64,000 nt of DNA, taken from contig CAUYUJ010002113.1 in assembly GCA_963575745.1 (NCBI GenBank), positions 852,001 through 916,000 of the forward strand. The letters are read 5' to 3'. The first letter of the stretch is position 1. Each line of letters opens with the position of its first letter. Made by a program: the position numbers and the translations under genes. Source of the stretch: Prorocentrum cordatum (taxonomy: Eukaryota; Sar; Dinophyceae; Prorocentrales; Prorocentraceae). The notes beneath the pieces are model-generated. The model was not told where the DNA came from and ran no database searches. It saw nothing but the letters and a program-made list of their open reading frames with translations. Below are positions 29,494 to 41,128 of this stretch, piece after piece.

Positions 29494-31130
29494 CGAGCCG
29501 GATCCACGGATCTCTGATGTGCCAGACCTCCTGCGCACCGCTCACTCGCTGGCGCTCGGCGGCTGGGCCCCCCCCCCGCTTCCTCCTCCGCGGCCGCCCT
29601 CTTCCCTTCCGCCTGCACCCGCGCCTCGTGCCCGGCACGCCCTGCCGGAATCGGCACCCGCGCCGGCGACCGCTGGCGCTGTCGGATAGCAAAATATAGC
29701 CGACCCCCGCCGGCCGCGCCAGCCTCCGAGTTCATCACGAGCGTCTCGAGGGAGACCACGAAGAGCTTCTCGCCCGCGGCCCCCGACGGCACCCCGCGCT
29801 GCGAGCGCTGTCCTGGCACAGGGAATCTGCTTCTCTGCGGCGCGCGCGATCAACGCGAGGATGCCCGAAAGAGCAGCAAGGGCGGGGCTTCCTCCCCTCA
29901 TAGCGTTTATGTAGAGGGTTACAACATTTGCCCACAGCCAAACTCAATCTTAATGTGTCGGCTATAGCCCATGTTTTCCAGTGGCGGAGGGGTAGGAAGT
30001 GCCGGCCGACAACCTGCCCTTTTCGCTCTCGGCAGGCCCACGTGTGCACGCGCGGGCCAGTACCGCGTACCCCCTTCGGACCTGTCCAACCAGCTTATCT
30101 GGTGAGGAGGAGGGAACGGCGGGCGGGCGGGCCCGATATCCCAGGTTGTCGCCGGACCCTGACAAAGAGACTCCAACAGAAGAGTCCCACGAAGGTGGAC
30201 GGGAAATGACGGAAAACCCGAGACGGCCCGGCCACGCAGCCGCTTGGCGCAGGACTTGCTCACCATGTATTCAGGACTGGTGCTCTCGCCTCAATGCCGG
30301 CTACATTTTCAGCACAGACGTCCAGGGGTTCTGTAATAAAAAAGCGAAAGGGTCCCAAACCGCCTGGCCCGGAACCCGTTTCCCATGGGACTTCGTTGCA
30401 AGTTCTTCCAGAATCGTTCTCTCGCCCACATGCCTTCTACATGTTTGGCCCAGACGGCCATGATCACTTGTAAAAAGCCATGCTGGAGTGCACATGGCCG
30501 TAGTCTCACGCTTGTCCCTTATGGGCGAACTCCTACTCCTCGACCCGCCTCTTCATCTTTGCTGCTGTTCGTGTGCTTTTCTGGGTCATTTCACCGCAGA
30601 CGCGCCTCCAATAGCTCGCATGTGGACTCTAGGGACTGCAGAAATAACAAACCCTCATAATAAGCACCCCGACAAGCGAAGCCGTTCAGTAAACGCACCC
30701 AGGGCAGGAATCGAACAGGGCAGGGCTGTTTAGTCAACGACCAGGGGGGCGACGCACACACAGTATTAGTATGTTGGGGTGGCGCCGAATATGATTCGAG
30801 CGTGTCTGAAAATCGGCAGGCTTGAATAATGTCTCGGGCACCGCGGCCGCCTCAGAGCGTTCCAGAACGGAGTCATTCCGATTCTATGATTAAGCATAAA
30901 AGAACCCGAAACCCTTTCAGAGGCGACCGAAGTGAGGAGGGCCAGACTCATTGGGGATAGGGGATCTTTTCTGCAGGTGTGCCACGCCAGACCGCCCAGA
31001 TTCAGTATCCCGGATACAAAAGCGGGGACTTCAGTGAGGCCACGTCCTCACTAGGTTATCTGGGTACGGTTTTTCTTTTACCCTCGATGATTCTCGGCCC
31101 GTCCTGGCTGGGGCCTGGAGTTAGGTTAGG
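29494..31130. other. 1.6-kb stretch without assigned gene
   Basis: One plus-strand frame (about 29727-29964) reads SEFITSVSRETTKSFSPAAP then DGTPRCERCPGTGNLLLCGA, with C-x2-C and C spacing, and stops at MCRL. It could be an exon scrap, but no family fits. The rest shows no repeat partner and no convincing coding sequence. Confidence 0.35.
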
Positions 31131-31137
31131 GTCGAAG

Positions 31138-31405
31138 AAGATGATAATGATGATGATGCTGATGATGATGAGGAGGAGGAGGAGGAGGAGGAGGAGGAAG
31201 AGGAGAGAGAGAGAGAGGAGGAGGAGGAGAAAGAAGATGAGAAACATAAGGTGAAGGAACAAGACCAGGAGGACGAGGGAGATAGAGGAGGAGGAGGAGG
31301 AGGAGGAGGAGGAGGAGGAGCAGGGGGATGAGGAGGAGGAAGATGAGGAGGAGGAAGAGGAGGAGTAGGATGAAGAGGAAGAGTAGGAGGAGGAGGGTTA
31401 GGAGG
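31138..31405. repeat. (GGA/GAT)n purine array
   Basis: GGA with GAT-rich start and GAGA block (31204-31217). Confidence 0.9.
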
Positions 31406-31623
31406 AGCGCGCCCCCGCTCCAGTCGGCGGATGGCCCTGGAGCGAGCTGGTTGGGGAGCGAGGTCCAGGCAAGGACAGCAGGAGCTCGACTACAGGAAAC
31501 CTTCCAGTAGAGCTCGATCCAGGAAGAGGATTCACACTTTGTCCCCCCCGCCCAGCCCGACATGCTCTTGCACGCAGGGCGGATTGGAAACGGCAGCAGA
31601 ACACGACCACTGCAGCAACTGCA

Positions 31624-31808
31624 ATACAGTGGAGGCCAGTCCACAAGAAACCTTCACCAAGAAACCCCACCCTGAGACCCCAGGACGTCCATTGACTTTT
31701 GGTGTGGGCACGTCACGCTTTCCGTCGCCAAACTATCGGAAGCCAAGCAACCCAGGGCACCCTGGAGGCGGGCAGGGTGTTCCTTGGCATGGGTTCCCAC
31801 TGTAATGC
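31624..31808 (+). repeat. Dispersed ~200-bp repeat 'CCAGGACGTCC', copy 3
   Basis: 'CCACCCTGAGACCCCAGGAC', 'TTTTGGTGTGGGCACGTCAC', 'CCCAGGGCACCCTGGAGGCG', 'TTCCTTGGCATGGGTTCCCA' matches 11522-11710 closely. Confidence 0.75.
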
Positions 31809-31878
31809 AGGGCGGTGGAACTACGAACACGGCTGGCAAGACAACGGAACCTGAAATGGAAGAGCCCCCGAAACATAC

Positions 31879-32091
31879 GGTCGTGAACTTTTGCTTAGCG
31901 TGTCGCGGCGGCGGCCCCGACGACACGCTATCCCCTGCGAGTGGATAGCGTGTCGCGCCGCTCCGCGGGGTGGGAAGCTCGGGACAGCTCGGGACGCAGA
32001 AGCCTGGGGACTGGGAAATGAATCAGTTCTCGCGCCGAGACCGGTTGGGCAAGAACCGGCGCAGCGGCACGCTATCCAAAAGTCCACGACC
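31879..32091. mobile_element. MITE-like element, 'AGCGTGTCGC' family, copy 2
   Basis: The left end GGTCGTGAACTTTTGCTTAG-CGTGTCGC pairs with the reverse complement of the right end, GGTCGTGGACTTTTGGATAG-CGTGCCGC. Inside is a perfect hairpin GACACGCTATCC - 9 nt - GGATAGCGTGTC (31921-31953), so the terminal motif occurs four times in alternating orientation. Confidence 0.8.
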
Positions 32092-32440
32092 GAACTAAAA
32101 ACGCCACGCAAACATACACACTTCTTACGTCGCAGCGCGGCAGAGGCGATCCGCACGCGCGCTCCAGTAGCCCGGGGCACGTGGCGTGCGAATCGACAGG
32201 CAGCACGGAAGGGACGGAGGAAGAGGGCTGCCGCAGAAAAAGCAGACGGGGGAAGCGGGGCATCCACCGCGGAAAGAGCTTCCGCAGAAGTGGCCAGAGC
32301 GGCCAGCCTGTGCTCGGGCGACCTGGCAGTGGGCGCGGGGCGGCGTCGCGACCACACTCAGGGGCTGAAGCCAAGGCTGCAGGCGCTGAAAGCGTGGAGG
32401 AAGTCGTACCAATACGTCAGCGAAAATACATAAGCGACAC

Positions 32441-32550
32441 CCTCCGACGAACTTCGCATGTCCCGTAAGGGAGGGCGGCGGTGTATAAAGTCGCTGGCTA
32501 CCAGTGGTGACATATGCACCGCCACCCTCCTCTGAGGCCCAGGAACAATT
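32441..32550. repeat. Hairpin repeat 'GGAGGGCGGCGGTG', copy 1
   Basis: Conserved lead CTCCGACGAACTTCGCATG, stem GGAGGGCGGCGGTGTATA ... TATGCACCGCCACCCTCC (32470-32530), inner loop GTCGCTGGCT-ACCAGTGGTGAC also self-pairing, tail AGGCCCAGGAACAAT. The second copy at 43617-43725 has the same architecture. Confidence 0.8.
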
Positions 32551-32779
32551 CAGCCGAGGGTGAACGTGTGTATGTATACATGCATTCCCTTTTCTAGATA
32601 TTTTTACAATCCGGGCGGAACGCGAAAGGGGCCCCCCCCCCAAAACCGGACTCCCGGGATCTGGGGCTTTGGGGCCCTCTGGACGGGCCTCGAAGCGGCC
32701 CCCCGGGCCTCGCAGGGCGTTTTGCCAAGCCTTCCCAGCACACCTAAGGCGATCAGGGGGGTCATCGGAGCCAGAGACC

Positions 32780-33310
32780 TCCAAGACAGCATAAGAGCGA
32801 TCCAAGAGTGACCGACGTGACCTCCAGATGGCCCAAGAGGCCTCCAGGACGGTCCCAAAGAGGCTTACAAGAGCACTCCCAAGAAGGCCCCAAGAGGCAA
32901 CAATCATTGATTTTCTGTTGTTTTTTGGTGAATTGGGGGGTTCTCCTCTTTTCGGCTTCCCGACGCTCCAAAACGGCGGTCTTCTGGGCGTCCGAAGCCG
33001 CCTGGGAGGCTCCAGAATCGCCCCACAACCATCCGAAAGGGCTTCCGGGCAGTCCAAGAGAGCCCCAAAACGGCACAACACGGGTCCAAGATGGCCCTCA
33101 GAGAACCCCATGGCGGCCCAAGATGGCCCCTGAGACACCCTCCGAAGCATTCCAAATCGTGACCCAGTCGTTCAGGGAGACCGCGGTTGGAGGCAGGGTG
33201 GCCCGAGGAAGCCCCCAGAGGCCCCCCAGAATACGCCCAGGAGGCCTCCAGAAGGCCTTAAGAAAGCCTGAAACAACTTCTGTGAGGCCCCCACAGGCTC
33301 TCCAAGGATG
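32780..33310 (+). repeat. Degenerate ~12-nt 'CCAAGA-GGCC' array
   Basis: ATGGCCCAAGAGGCCTCCAG-type units throughout; an interruption at 32900-32965 carries 'CTCTTTTCGGCTTCCCGACG', resembling the array anchor seen elsewhere. Confidence 0.7.
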
Positions 33311-33635
33311 AACCTCCGCAAAGAAGAGCTGCGGAGGATGGGGAGAATGCGCAGGGTATGGCGAAAATGAAGAAAAGAAGCATGGAGGAAGGATAACGAA
33401 TAACATTAGTATAGCGGCGATGCTGGAAAAGGCAACAAAGAGTTATCGCTGACTTGTCGGCTTGACCTTCCTGCTATTCCGACTGCACACCAAACTTCAA
33501 GGACCAAGGTGCACGGCACGACGCACTGCGGCAGCGCTGGGGACGCACGGATGGAGGGGAGCGTGACGTGAGAAGGGGCGGGGGGGGGGGAGGGGCGGGG
33601 GGCACGGCGCGCGCTGTGGCCCAGAGGGCAATCAA

Positions 33636-33727
33636 TCGGGAGACTCTCCATGGGGGGGGATCCTATGGGATCCCCCCCCTGGGATCCTATCCCCCCATGG
33701 GATCCCCCCCCATGAAGAGTCTCCCGA
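33636..33727. repeat. 92-bp hairpin
   Basis: The left arm TCGGGAGACTCTCCATGGGG-GGGGATCC pairs with the right arm ending CATGAAGAGTCTCCCGA. The centre is a set of GGGATCC/CCCATGGGATCC palindromes. Confidence 0.88.
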
Positions 33728-33847
33728 ATCAAGACGACGCTCGCGCAGACGCCCTGCAGCCAGACCCGGAGCCCCCACCCCCCGAGGACTGGGCAGCGTC
33801 GGCCACTCGCGGGAGGCGGCGAGGCCCCCCGGGGGCCCGCGCGCCTG

Positions 33848-34136
33848 CCCCCCCCCCCCCCCCCCCCTGCCCCCCCCTGCCCCCTCCTCCTCCTCCTCCT
33901 CCTCCTCCTCCTCCTCCTCCTCCTCCTCCCTCTCCTCCTCCTCCTCCCCTCCTCCTCCTCCTCCTCCTCCTCCTCCTCCTCCTGGTCCTCCTCCTCCTCC
34001 TCCTCCTCCTCCTCCTCCTCCTCCTCCTCCTCCTCCTCCTCCCCCTCCCCCTCCTCCTCCCCCTCCTCCTCCTCCTCTCCTCCTCCTCCTCCTCCTCCTC
34101 CTCCTCCTCCTCCTCCTCCTCCTCCTCCTCCCCCTC
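33848..34136. repeat. C-run and (CTC)n array
   Basis: A 19-20-nt C run, then CTC/CCCTC. The Pro/Leu/Ser and Gly/Glu/Arg frames are artefacts. The array stops a few bases before the MITE at 34162. Confidence 0.93.
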
Positions 34137-34161
34137 CGGCAGCCCCCGCAACACGACGCTC

Positions 34162-34286
34162 GCCATCGCTCGGACGTCCATTCCGTGGGCTGTTTTCGGT
34201 TTCGTGCCTGGCTTTTTCGCCAAGTGATCAAGGATGCTCCTCGATGGTCCTCGCCGAAGGAAAAATGCACACGTCCGAGCGATGCC
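34162..34286 (+). mobile_element. MITE-like element, 'GCCATCGCTCGGACGT' family, copy 1
   Basis: TIRs GCCATCGCTCGGACGTCCA and GGCATCGCTCGGACGTGTGC (reverse complement of the right end). The interior 'TGATCAAGGATGCTCCTCGA' then TGGTCCTCGCCGAA is identical in copy 2 (42569-42694). Confidence 0.85.
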
Positions 34287-34526
34287 GAGGACGAGCGAGC
34301 AGCACCCACACATACCCGGACAGGGGGGACGGGCGGAGCTGCCCATGGGTCGGAGGTCAGCAGGCGAAGAAACAGGAAGCAGGGAGGCGCCGAGGGCAGA
34401 TTATCTTTTGGGTGTCCGCCCGCCCCCCGGGGAGGACGGAAAGGGTGAAGCCACCCCGCCTCCCTCCGAGCCCCCTGTGGGTGTGTGGGCGTGTGCTGTT
34501 CGCTCATCCACCGGACATCTCTCCCC

Positions 34527-34772
34527 CGAGCCCCGGAAACGGCAGGGCCGTTTTGTCACCGTTTCCAAAAAAATGTCCCTTACAAATGGAAACGGCAAAA
34601 AAACGGCGACAGGAAACGGCAATAAAAAACGGCTCCAGGATTGGAACTGGAGCCGGAACTGGTCAAACAACGGCGACGGAACCGGTAACAAAAACGGCGT
34701 CGGAACCGGCCAAAAAACGGCAAAACGGAACCGGTAACAAAAACGGCCCTGTCGTTTCCAGGGCCCACTAAG
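34527..34772 (-). mobile_element. MITE, 'GTGGGCC..GGAAAC' family, inverted copy 2
   Basis: On the minus strand it reads CTTAGTGGGCCCTGGAAACG then ACAGGGCCGTTTTTGTTACC, as at 4698. The other end is diverged (CCCCGGAAACGGCAGGGCCG). No clear target duplication, because the flank is a C run. Confidence 0.82.
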
Positions 34773-34967
34773 CCCCCCCCCCCACCCCCAATCCGACCCG
34801 ACCCCACCCCGCGCAGCAGAGGCGGCCTGCGGATCACCACACATCGGCTCTCCGGCGGCCGACGGGGATGATCCCCGCACCCTCGGAAATCGGACCTGCT
34901 GAAACGCAGCCCGAGGCAGAAAAAGCCCCAGGAGCCCGTGAAATCCCCCTCCCTACCCAGCCCTCCC

Positions 34968-35184
34968 GTACATGGACAATATATTCGAACCCTTACACAT
35001 TTGAGGGAGATTCTAAATCACCCCCGCGCCCCCGACATCAATGTTGATCTCAGTAAAGGCGGTGCTTTGGGGTTCGAATATTTCTGTCCACTCACGCCCC
35101 GCCCGTCGCCACACCATCAATATGAATTTCGGGGGGTCTGGGGGGCATCTTGGGCCGCAGGGTTCGAATATAATGTCCATGTAC
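34968..35184. mobile_element. 217-bp palindromic element
   Basis: The ends GTACATGGACAATATATTCG-AACCCT and, reverse-complemented, GTACATGGACATTATATTCG-AACCCT are nearly identical. Pairing continues as 'CACCCCCGCGCCCCCGACAT' with 'GATGCCCCCCAGACCCCCCG'. GGGTTCGAATATTTCTGTCC near 35071 is a third copy of the end motif. Confidence 0.8.
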
Positions 35185-35384
35185 TGTCCTCCTCCTCCTC
35201 CCCCCTCCTCCTCCTCCTCCTCCTCCGCCTCCTCCTCCCCCTCCTCCTCCCCCTCCTCCGACTCCTAGCACCCACCGAGAGTCACGCACGAGAGCCCACT
35301 CGGGCGAGAAGCAGCGCCTGCGTGGGGCCAGCCGCAGCTGCAAGACATGAGAAGGGTCGATCAGGGGGAGACCAGGCTGGGGGG

Positions 35385-35712
35385 AAGCATCGAGCGCCGA
35401 TAGATCAGCGATAGGCCACCGATAGCGAAACCGCACGTTCCTTGAAGGGGTGGGCTTTCAGGCCCCTGCAGTAGACGGTAGGCTCATACGGCAAGAGATT
35501 TTGAGATAAGAGGCGTACGGGGACATCACTCGTCGACTCTGCGTTCCGCGAGGTGCCCCATGGCTCCGAGGCCCTTATCGGGCGATGCGAACGTATCGCG
35601 GGGCACCCGTTGGCAAACCAGCTTTTTATTTGGTGTGCCTGCTGCACCGGCAACCCGTGGGCGATTGGGGGGCGATGCGCCCCCCCTCCTGAGCCCTTCC
35701 CCCCCGCCCCCC
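35385..35712 (+). repeat. Dispersed repeat 'GGAATCGGCGAT', diverged copy 3
   Basis: GCATCGAGCGCCGATAGATC and 'CCACCGATAGCGAAACCGCA' at the left, 'GGGCGATTGGGGGGCGATGC' and CCTGAGCCCTTCC at the right. Confidence 0.6.
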
Positions 35713-36154
35713 TTTAGCATGACAGAGAGGGCGAGTTCTTCATCGGGACCTGTTTTCTGACAGCCTGTGGGCCCTGACAGGGCCCCGGGGAGCCCGAAGA
35801 CGGCCAAGAGCCTTAGGACCCCGTGCCCTCAGGACCCGGTTCCTTCCCGGCGGCCCCTGCGCGCAGCTCCGTGGGCGTGGCGGGCAGCAGCTGTGCAAAG
35901 GCCCCTACCCCCCCCCCGCCGGGCCCGCCGGCCGCGGCAGGCCTCCTGCGGAGAGCGCCCGCGACTTCACCGAGCCGACCGACTGCCTCGACCTCGCGGG
36001 GGCGCGCGCGCCGGCGCCCCCGCCTCGGCCGCCCGCCCCCTGCGAGCGGCGGTTGTGCCCGTAGCCGCGCCCGCGCGGCCTGGGTTCCCGACGGCGAACA
36101 GATGCACCCTCAGATCTTGGCGCTGCAGTGTGAGAGATTGCGCCGCGTAGACTG
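35713..36154. other. GC-rich stretch, possible exon scrap
   Basis: A plus-strand frame near 35955-36060 reads ESARDFTEPTDCLDLAGARA before a stop; composition is protein-like for only about 25 codons. Not assigned. Confidence 0.25.
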
Positions 36155-36345
36155 CTTGGCGTTGCGCTGACTTGCGTTGCGTTGCTGTGCGTTGCTTTGC
36201 TGTGCGTTGCCTGATATTGCACTTCGTTGTTGTTTCTTGATTTGCATTGCTTTGCGTCGCTTTGCTTTGCATTGTTGTGCAGTGCGTTGCGTTGTGTTGC
36301 TTCGCATGTATTTGCGTTTGGTTGCTTTGCGCTGCTTAGATTCAT
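36155..36345. repeat. Degenerate 'TTGCGTTGC' repeat
   Basis: TTGC/TTTGC words repeat with variable spacing. Confidence 0.75.
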
Positions 36346-36448
36346 CCGCATACATTGTTTCACATAAATTGCACAGCATCGGTTGCACCTTATAAGTTGC
36401 ATTTGTATACAATGCTCCACATATGTTGCAAAACATAGCTTGCGCGTG

Positions 36449-36545
36449 CTAAAAAAAAATTCGGATCGAACTCCCCCCCCCAGGGTGAACGGCTCACTTT
36501 TTTGCATTGCAATCTACATAAGATTATGACCCATCGCCTTTCCAG
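36449..36545 (+). repeat. Dispersed ~100-bp repeat, copy 2
   Basis: Partner of 12793-12898: 'GCTAAAAAAAAATTCGGATC', 'CACTTTTTTGCATTGCAATC', 'TACATAAGATTATGACCC'. Confidence 0.6.
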
Positions 36546-37664
36546 AATATGAATTCGCACCATCCCAAGCGATCCCGGTATCGACCCCTTTTTCCTTATC
36601 CCTGTCAAACAGTAGTATGCGCGCACACTCGTTCATCAAAAATCACCCGTGTTCAACAATCCGCTGCAACAGAAAACCACGGGACGAAATGCACACGCGC
36701 GCGTCGTCGCGCGCATCTGCCAAAATCACTCAACAACTTTAGGTGCGGCAAGGATAGCAAAAACTGATGTCCCGAAAACATTCAAAACGTACGGTTTGGC
36801 AACATCCATGGTCAACAAAAAACGTGCGCCGGCGCTTTTGCGAAATCGCCAGAAGCCACAAAAAAACCTTGTTCAACATGTCCAGTAAACTCCGCCAGAC
36901 GGGCCGCTCGCGCCGCGTACCAAAATCGTTCGTGCGCACTTGCGCGCGTGCAGGGGGGGGGGGGGCACGGTCCACGTCAAAGAAAACCATGCGGGCCACT
37001 CGCGCGCGTCGGCCGCGCGCGCGCGTCGAACTCCCTCCAAAACCTTCATCACCGACGGGAGGACGCCGTCATTGTTGTCGACGTGATCACCATCGACGCC
37101 GTCACTGGCAGTGCTGTCGCCGCTGCCATCATCGTCGCCAATACCCCTACTATCATCATCGTGTCTATCGTTGTCGACGTTGCCGTGATACCGCGCCCGC
37201 CCAAGTCGCCGACTCGCAGTGCAGTGCCAGCTGGGATGTGCCCAGCGGTCAGAGCCACCGCGGCCACGTCGGTCGCGCCAGACAAGCTGGCCGCTGCGCG
37301 CGCGAGCATGCGCGGGCTAGCGCGGCCGCAGAGATGCACCAGCCAGCACCAAGCACTCCTCGCAATCGCCGCCGCATGGGTTTTGCAAACCAAGTCGTGG
37401 GTGGGTGGGTGGGGCGATTGTGCGGGCAGTGGAGTTGACAACTCACTGCGAACAGAACATATTTGCACCATATAGACTGCACCACGTCGATCGCAACGCA
37501 CACATTGCACAACGTATACTGCTAGAAACGAGCTGCTAACATATATACCTAGATCCGCCACCGAGCCTTCAGCACGTAGTGGAGTGCTCCAGGGCCCGTG
37601 CATGTCTGAGAGGTAATGCAATTCTGACAAGTTTGTAAAGTCTTTAATGCCCTTTGGGCGCGGC
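36546..37664. other. Unassigned stretch
   Basis: Includes a 10-nt G run (36953-36962), a CATC/GTCGTC-like tract at 37040-37190, and no recognisable gene or repeat partner. Confidence 0.4.
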
Positions 37665-38290
37665 CGGGCGCTCTCAGGGTGCTCCGCGTAGGCCTCCGGG
37701 ACGTTACCCACACCCAGGGAGGCCTCAAAACGGGCCAAGACAGTCCTGAGAAGGTCCCTGGAGGGTCCAAGAGGCCTCCGAGACGGCCCCAAGGCTTCCC
37801 CAGAGGCCCAAGATTGTCCCAAGATGGCCGGAGAAGCCATCGAGACGCCCCAAGAGAGTCCCAAGAGCCTTCCTAAGAGAGCCCCGAGATACCAAAATCC
37901 TTAGTGTTCCGCAGGTCTCTCAATGTTTCTTGGGTTATCCACTTTTCGAGCTGCTGACGGTACAAGACGTCCCAAGAGGCCCCTAACACTGCCCCAGGAC
38001 GTCCTCAGAGGCCCCCAAGAGGGCCCACAGACTGCCCAAGAAGGCTCCGAGACGGCCCAAGAAGCGCCCAAAACGGTTACAAGAGGGGGGAACGCAAACC
38101 GAAAAGTTGAGCCTTCCGCCCCAAAAGACACCCAGGAGGCCCCAAGAGGCCCCTGAGAAGCCCAAAAGAGGGCCCCACAGGCCCCCAAAACGTCCCCCAA
38201 AGGCTTCAAAAATGCATCCAGGAGGCCCCCGAAAAGCCTCGACGATATCCCAACGAACATCCAAGAGGCCTCGGACCCACAATCCTGGTA
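37665..38290 (+). repeat. Degenerate ~12-nt 'CCAAGA-GGCC' array
   Basis: Units flank an anchor 'CCACTTTTCGAGCTGCTGAC' then GG at 37940-37961. A second, less regular anchor-like block lies at about 38090 (AAACCGAAAAGTTGAGCC). Confidence 0.7.
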
Positions 38291-38469
38291 CGGTGGCTGG
38301 ATGTGCCGAAAGCCATTCGATCCGCCGCCCCCTGTGGTCTTGCCACAGGGGTGCTCCGCGTGGCGAGTTTCAAATTGTTGTGTTTTTGTTTTGCTTACAC
38401 CTCCCTGAGGCTTCGGCCGATGCCGCGAGCCACCTGGAAAGCCGCCGCAAATGCATCTCTCGTGGGTTC

Positions 38470-38728
38470 GAATCGCCTCCGAGACGGCCCAGATGGCTCA
38501 AGATGGCATCCACGATCCCTCTGAGACGCCTTCATGCCGGCCAAGATGGCCCCGAGAGGACCCATGATGGCCCAAAAATGTTCCAAGACGGCCCGAGATG
38601 CATCCAAGACGGCCCAAGATTGCCCCAAGATGGCGAAAGACGGCCCGAGAGGCCGCAAGAAGCGATCAAGACTGCCTCAGAGACGTCCACCAGGGCCTCC
38701 AGGAAGGCCCGAAAAGGCCAACATCACA
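38470..38728 (+). repeat. Degenerate ~12-nt 'CCAAGA-GGCC' array
   Basis: GATGGCCCAAAAATGTTCCA and CCAAGACGGCCCAAGATTGC; runs directly into the CA/TA array. Confidence 0.7.
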
Positions 38729-39232
<504 letters not shown>

Positions 39233-39254
39233 TATATGTTTGGCAGGATCATCG

Positions 39255-39645
39255 CATTTGCTTCAGAACGGCCTTCCGACGGCCCAAGACGGCCCAGGAG
39301 GCCCCCAATATCGGCCGAAGATCGCCCAAGAGGCCTCCGAGATGGCCCCAGGACGGCCCAAGAGGCCCCCAAGACGGTCCCCAAAGGGCTCCAAGACGGC
39401 CTAAGAGGCCTCCAAGGTGCTCAAAATGACCGTCAAGATGGCTCTGAAGCGCCCCAGGACGGCCCAGGGAGGCCCCCAAGAGGGCATCCGACGGCGTGTG
39501 ACGGGCCAGGAACGCACGCAGACGGCCAAAGAGACCCCGAACAGGCACCCAAAGGCCCCCAAGAGGACCAAGGAGGCCCCCAAGAAGCATTCAAGAGCCC
39601 CCCCAGGAAGTTCCCAGAAGGCCCCAAGAGTGCCCTAAGGAGCTT
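39255..39645 (+). repeat. Degenerate ~12-nt 'CCAAGA-GGCC' array
   Basis: Begins 'CTTCAGAACGGCCTTCCGAC' then GGCCCAAGACGGCCCAGGAG; ends before a CTC tract (39671-39740). Confidence 0.7.
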
Positions 39646-40197
39646 CTAAGGGGTCTCATCATCTTTGTTCTCCTCCTCCTCCTCCTCCTCTTCCTCCTCC
39701 TACTCCCATTTCCTTCTTCTCATCATTCTCCTCTTCCTCACGTTCCCCCCGAAAGGTTTCAACGACGGCCGGAGGAACACATGGTCCGATAGCTCTAGCC
39801 CAACTTTCGGCAGTATAGACACTTCCAAAAATACAGGGGGTGGCAGTGGTTCGCCGCAGGCGTCTTCAACAAATAAAGCAAATATCGTGCATATAATTGC
39901 GTATTAAAAAAAAGTGCCGATTTGTTAGATTCGCTGTGAGAGCGTGCCGACTACTTCCACGGGCGTCACAAAAAGACAACTCCAATAATTGCCCCGGTGG
40001 ATGTGGGGAGGAGGCTGTTCTCTCGTGGATAGATTCCTCCTCAGACTCGCCGTTGCGACAAGTGCGCCAACGATGATGTGCCCATCATCTTCCTCCTCCT
40101 CCTCGCCCCCATCCTCAGATACAGACACAGCATGAAGGGTCGGCGAGCACAACACACATTGCACGCAAAAAGTGAGGACAGCTCAAACCTACCTTAC

Positions 40198-40263
40198 AGA
40201 GGAGAGAGAGAGAGAGAGAAGACAACGAGAGGAAGAGAGAAAGAGAGAGAGAGAGAGAGAGAG
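40198..40263. repeat. (GA)n microsatellite
   Basis: GAGAGA with AAGA and CGAGAGG interruptions. Confidence 0.9.
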
Positions 40264-40488
40264 TCGCCCTCCTCGCCCCTCCTCCCCGCGCCCGTCGCGC
40301 CTCCCCCAGGCCTCTGCGGGGGCCCCCGGCGGGGCCCCTCGTCCAGAGGGCCCCGGCCGCTCCCCTGGGCGCCCCCTCTGCCGAGCACGGACGGCTCGAG
40401 GGATCCTCTCCCAGACATGCGAAGTCCTGATTTTTTCAGGACGGCGTCCCCGGAAGTCCCGGCCCTTTCCCCGGGGCCGGTTTTTCGT

Positions 40489-40545
40489 CCTGAGTCGTTT
40501 TTTGACGGTCCCGAGGCCCGGCGAGGGCCCCCCGAGGCCGAAAAT
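40489..40545 (+). repeat. Dispersed short repeat 'GACGGTCCCGAGGCCCGGCG', copy 1
   Basis: CCTGAGTCGTTTTTTGACGG then TCCCGAGGCCCGGCGAGGGC. Strong match at 46308-46365. Confidence 0.65.
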
Positions 40546-41128
40546 ATGCAAAAACCTCCCGTCCTGGTTTGTTTACGACGCGATCATGTCTGGGCTCGAG
40601 ACCCTCGAGGTGGAGGGCCGAGGGGGGGGGGGGAGGGAGCGGGCCCTGGACCTCCTTGCGGCCGCGCCAGGGGCGCCCGGCCCGCGCCCCTTGGCCAGGA
40701 CGCCGGGGCCCCCCCAGGGCCCTGTGAGACCCCCCGCCCCGCCCCCCTGGGGCCCCTGGAAGGCCCCACCGCGAGCGCGGGCCGCCTGCTGCGGCCGGTC
40801 CGACCCGTGCCTGCTCCGCCCCTATGATCCCTACGCTGGGCACCTTCTCATCACGATGCCAATCTTAGGGATCCCCTTCTGTTTTGAGGGCGAACCCCTG
40901 AGATTGTCATCGCCTTTTGGCGTGTCAGTCTTCGGGGTAGGGACACGTTCGAGGCTGATAACCCTTCCCCCTCTCGGCACGCAGGAGCAGCAGAGTGTCC
41001 GCTGGGGGACACGGGGCCAATTGCTCGTCTAGAGCCTCTCTCCGGCAGCCCCGAGGCCCCAGGAGGCCGACGGCGGCGACGGGCCTCAGGGTCCGTTTCC
41101 CTGAGAAGCCCTCTTCCTCGTGTTGTGG

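Noticed and set aside
38430-38500. tRNA gene (GGGTTCGAATC block at about 38463)
   Set aside because: A B-box-like word only; no matching A box, anticodon stem or acceptor stem could be built. The same holds for the GTTCGATTCC word near 30705 (minus) and the TTCGAA words at 34995-35170.
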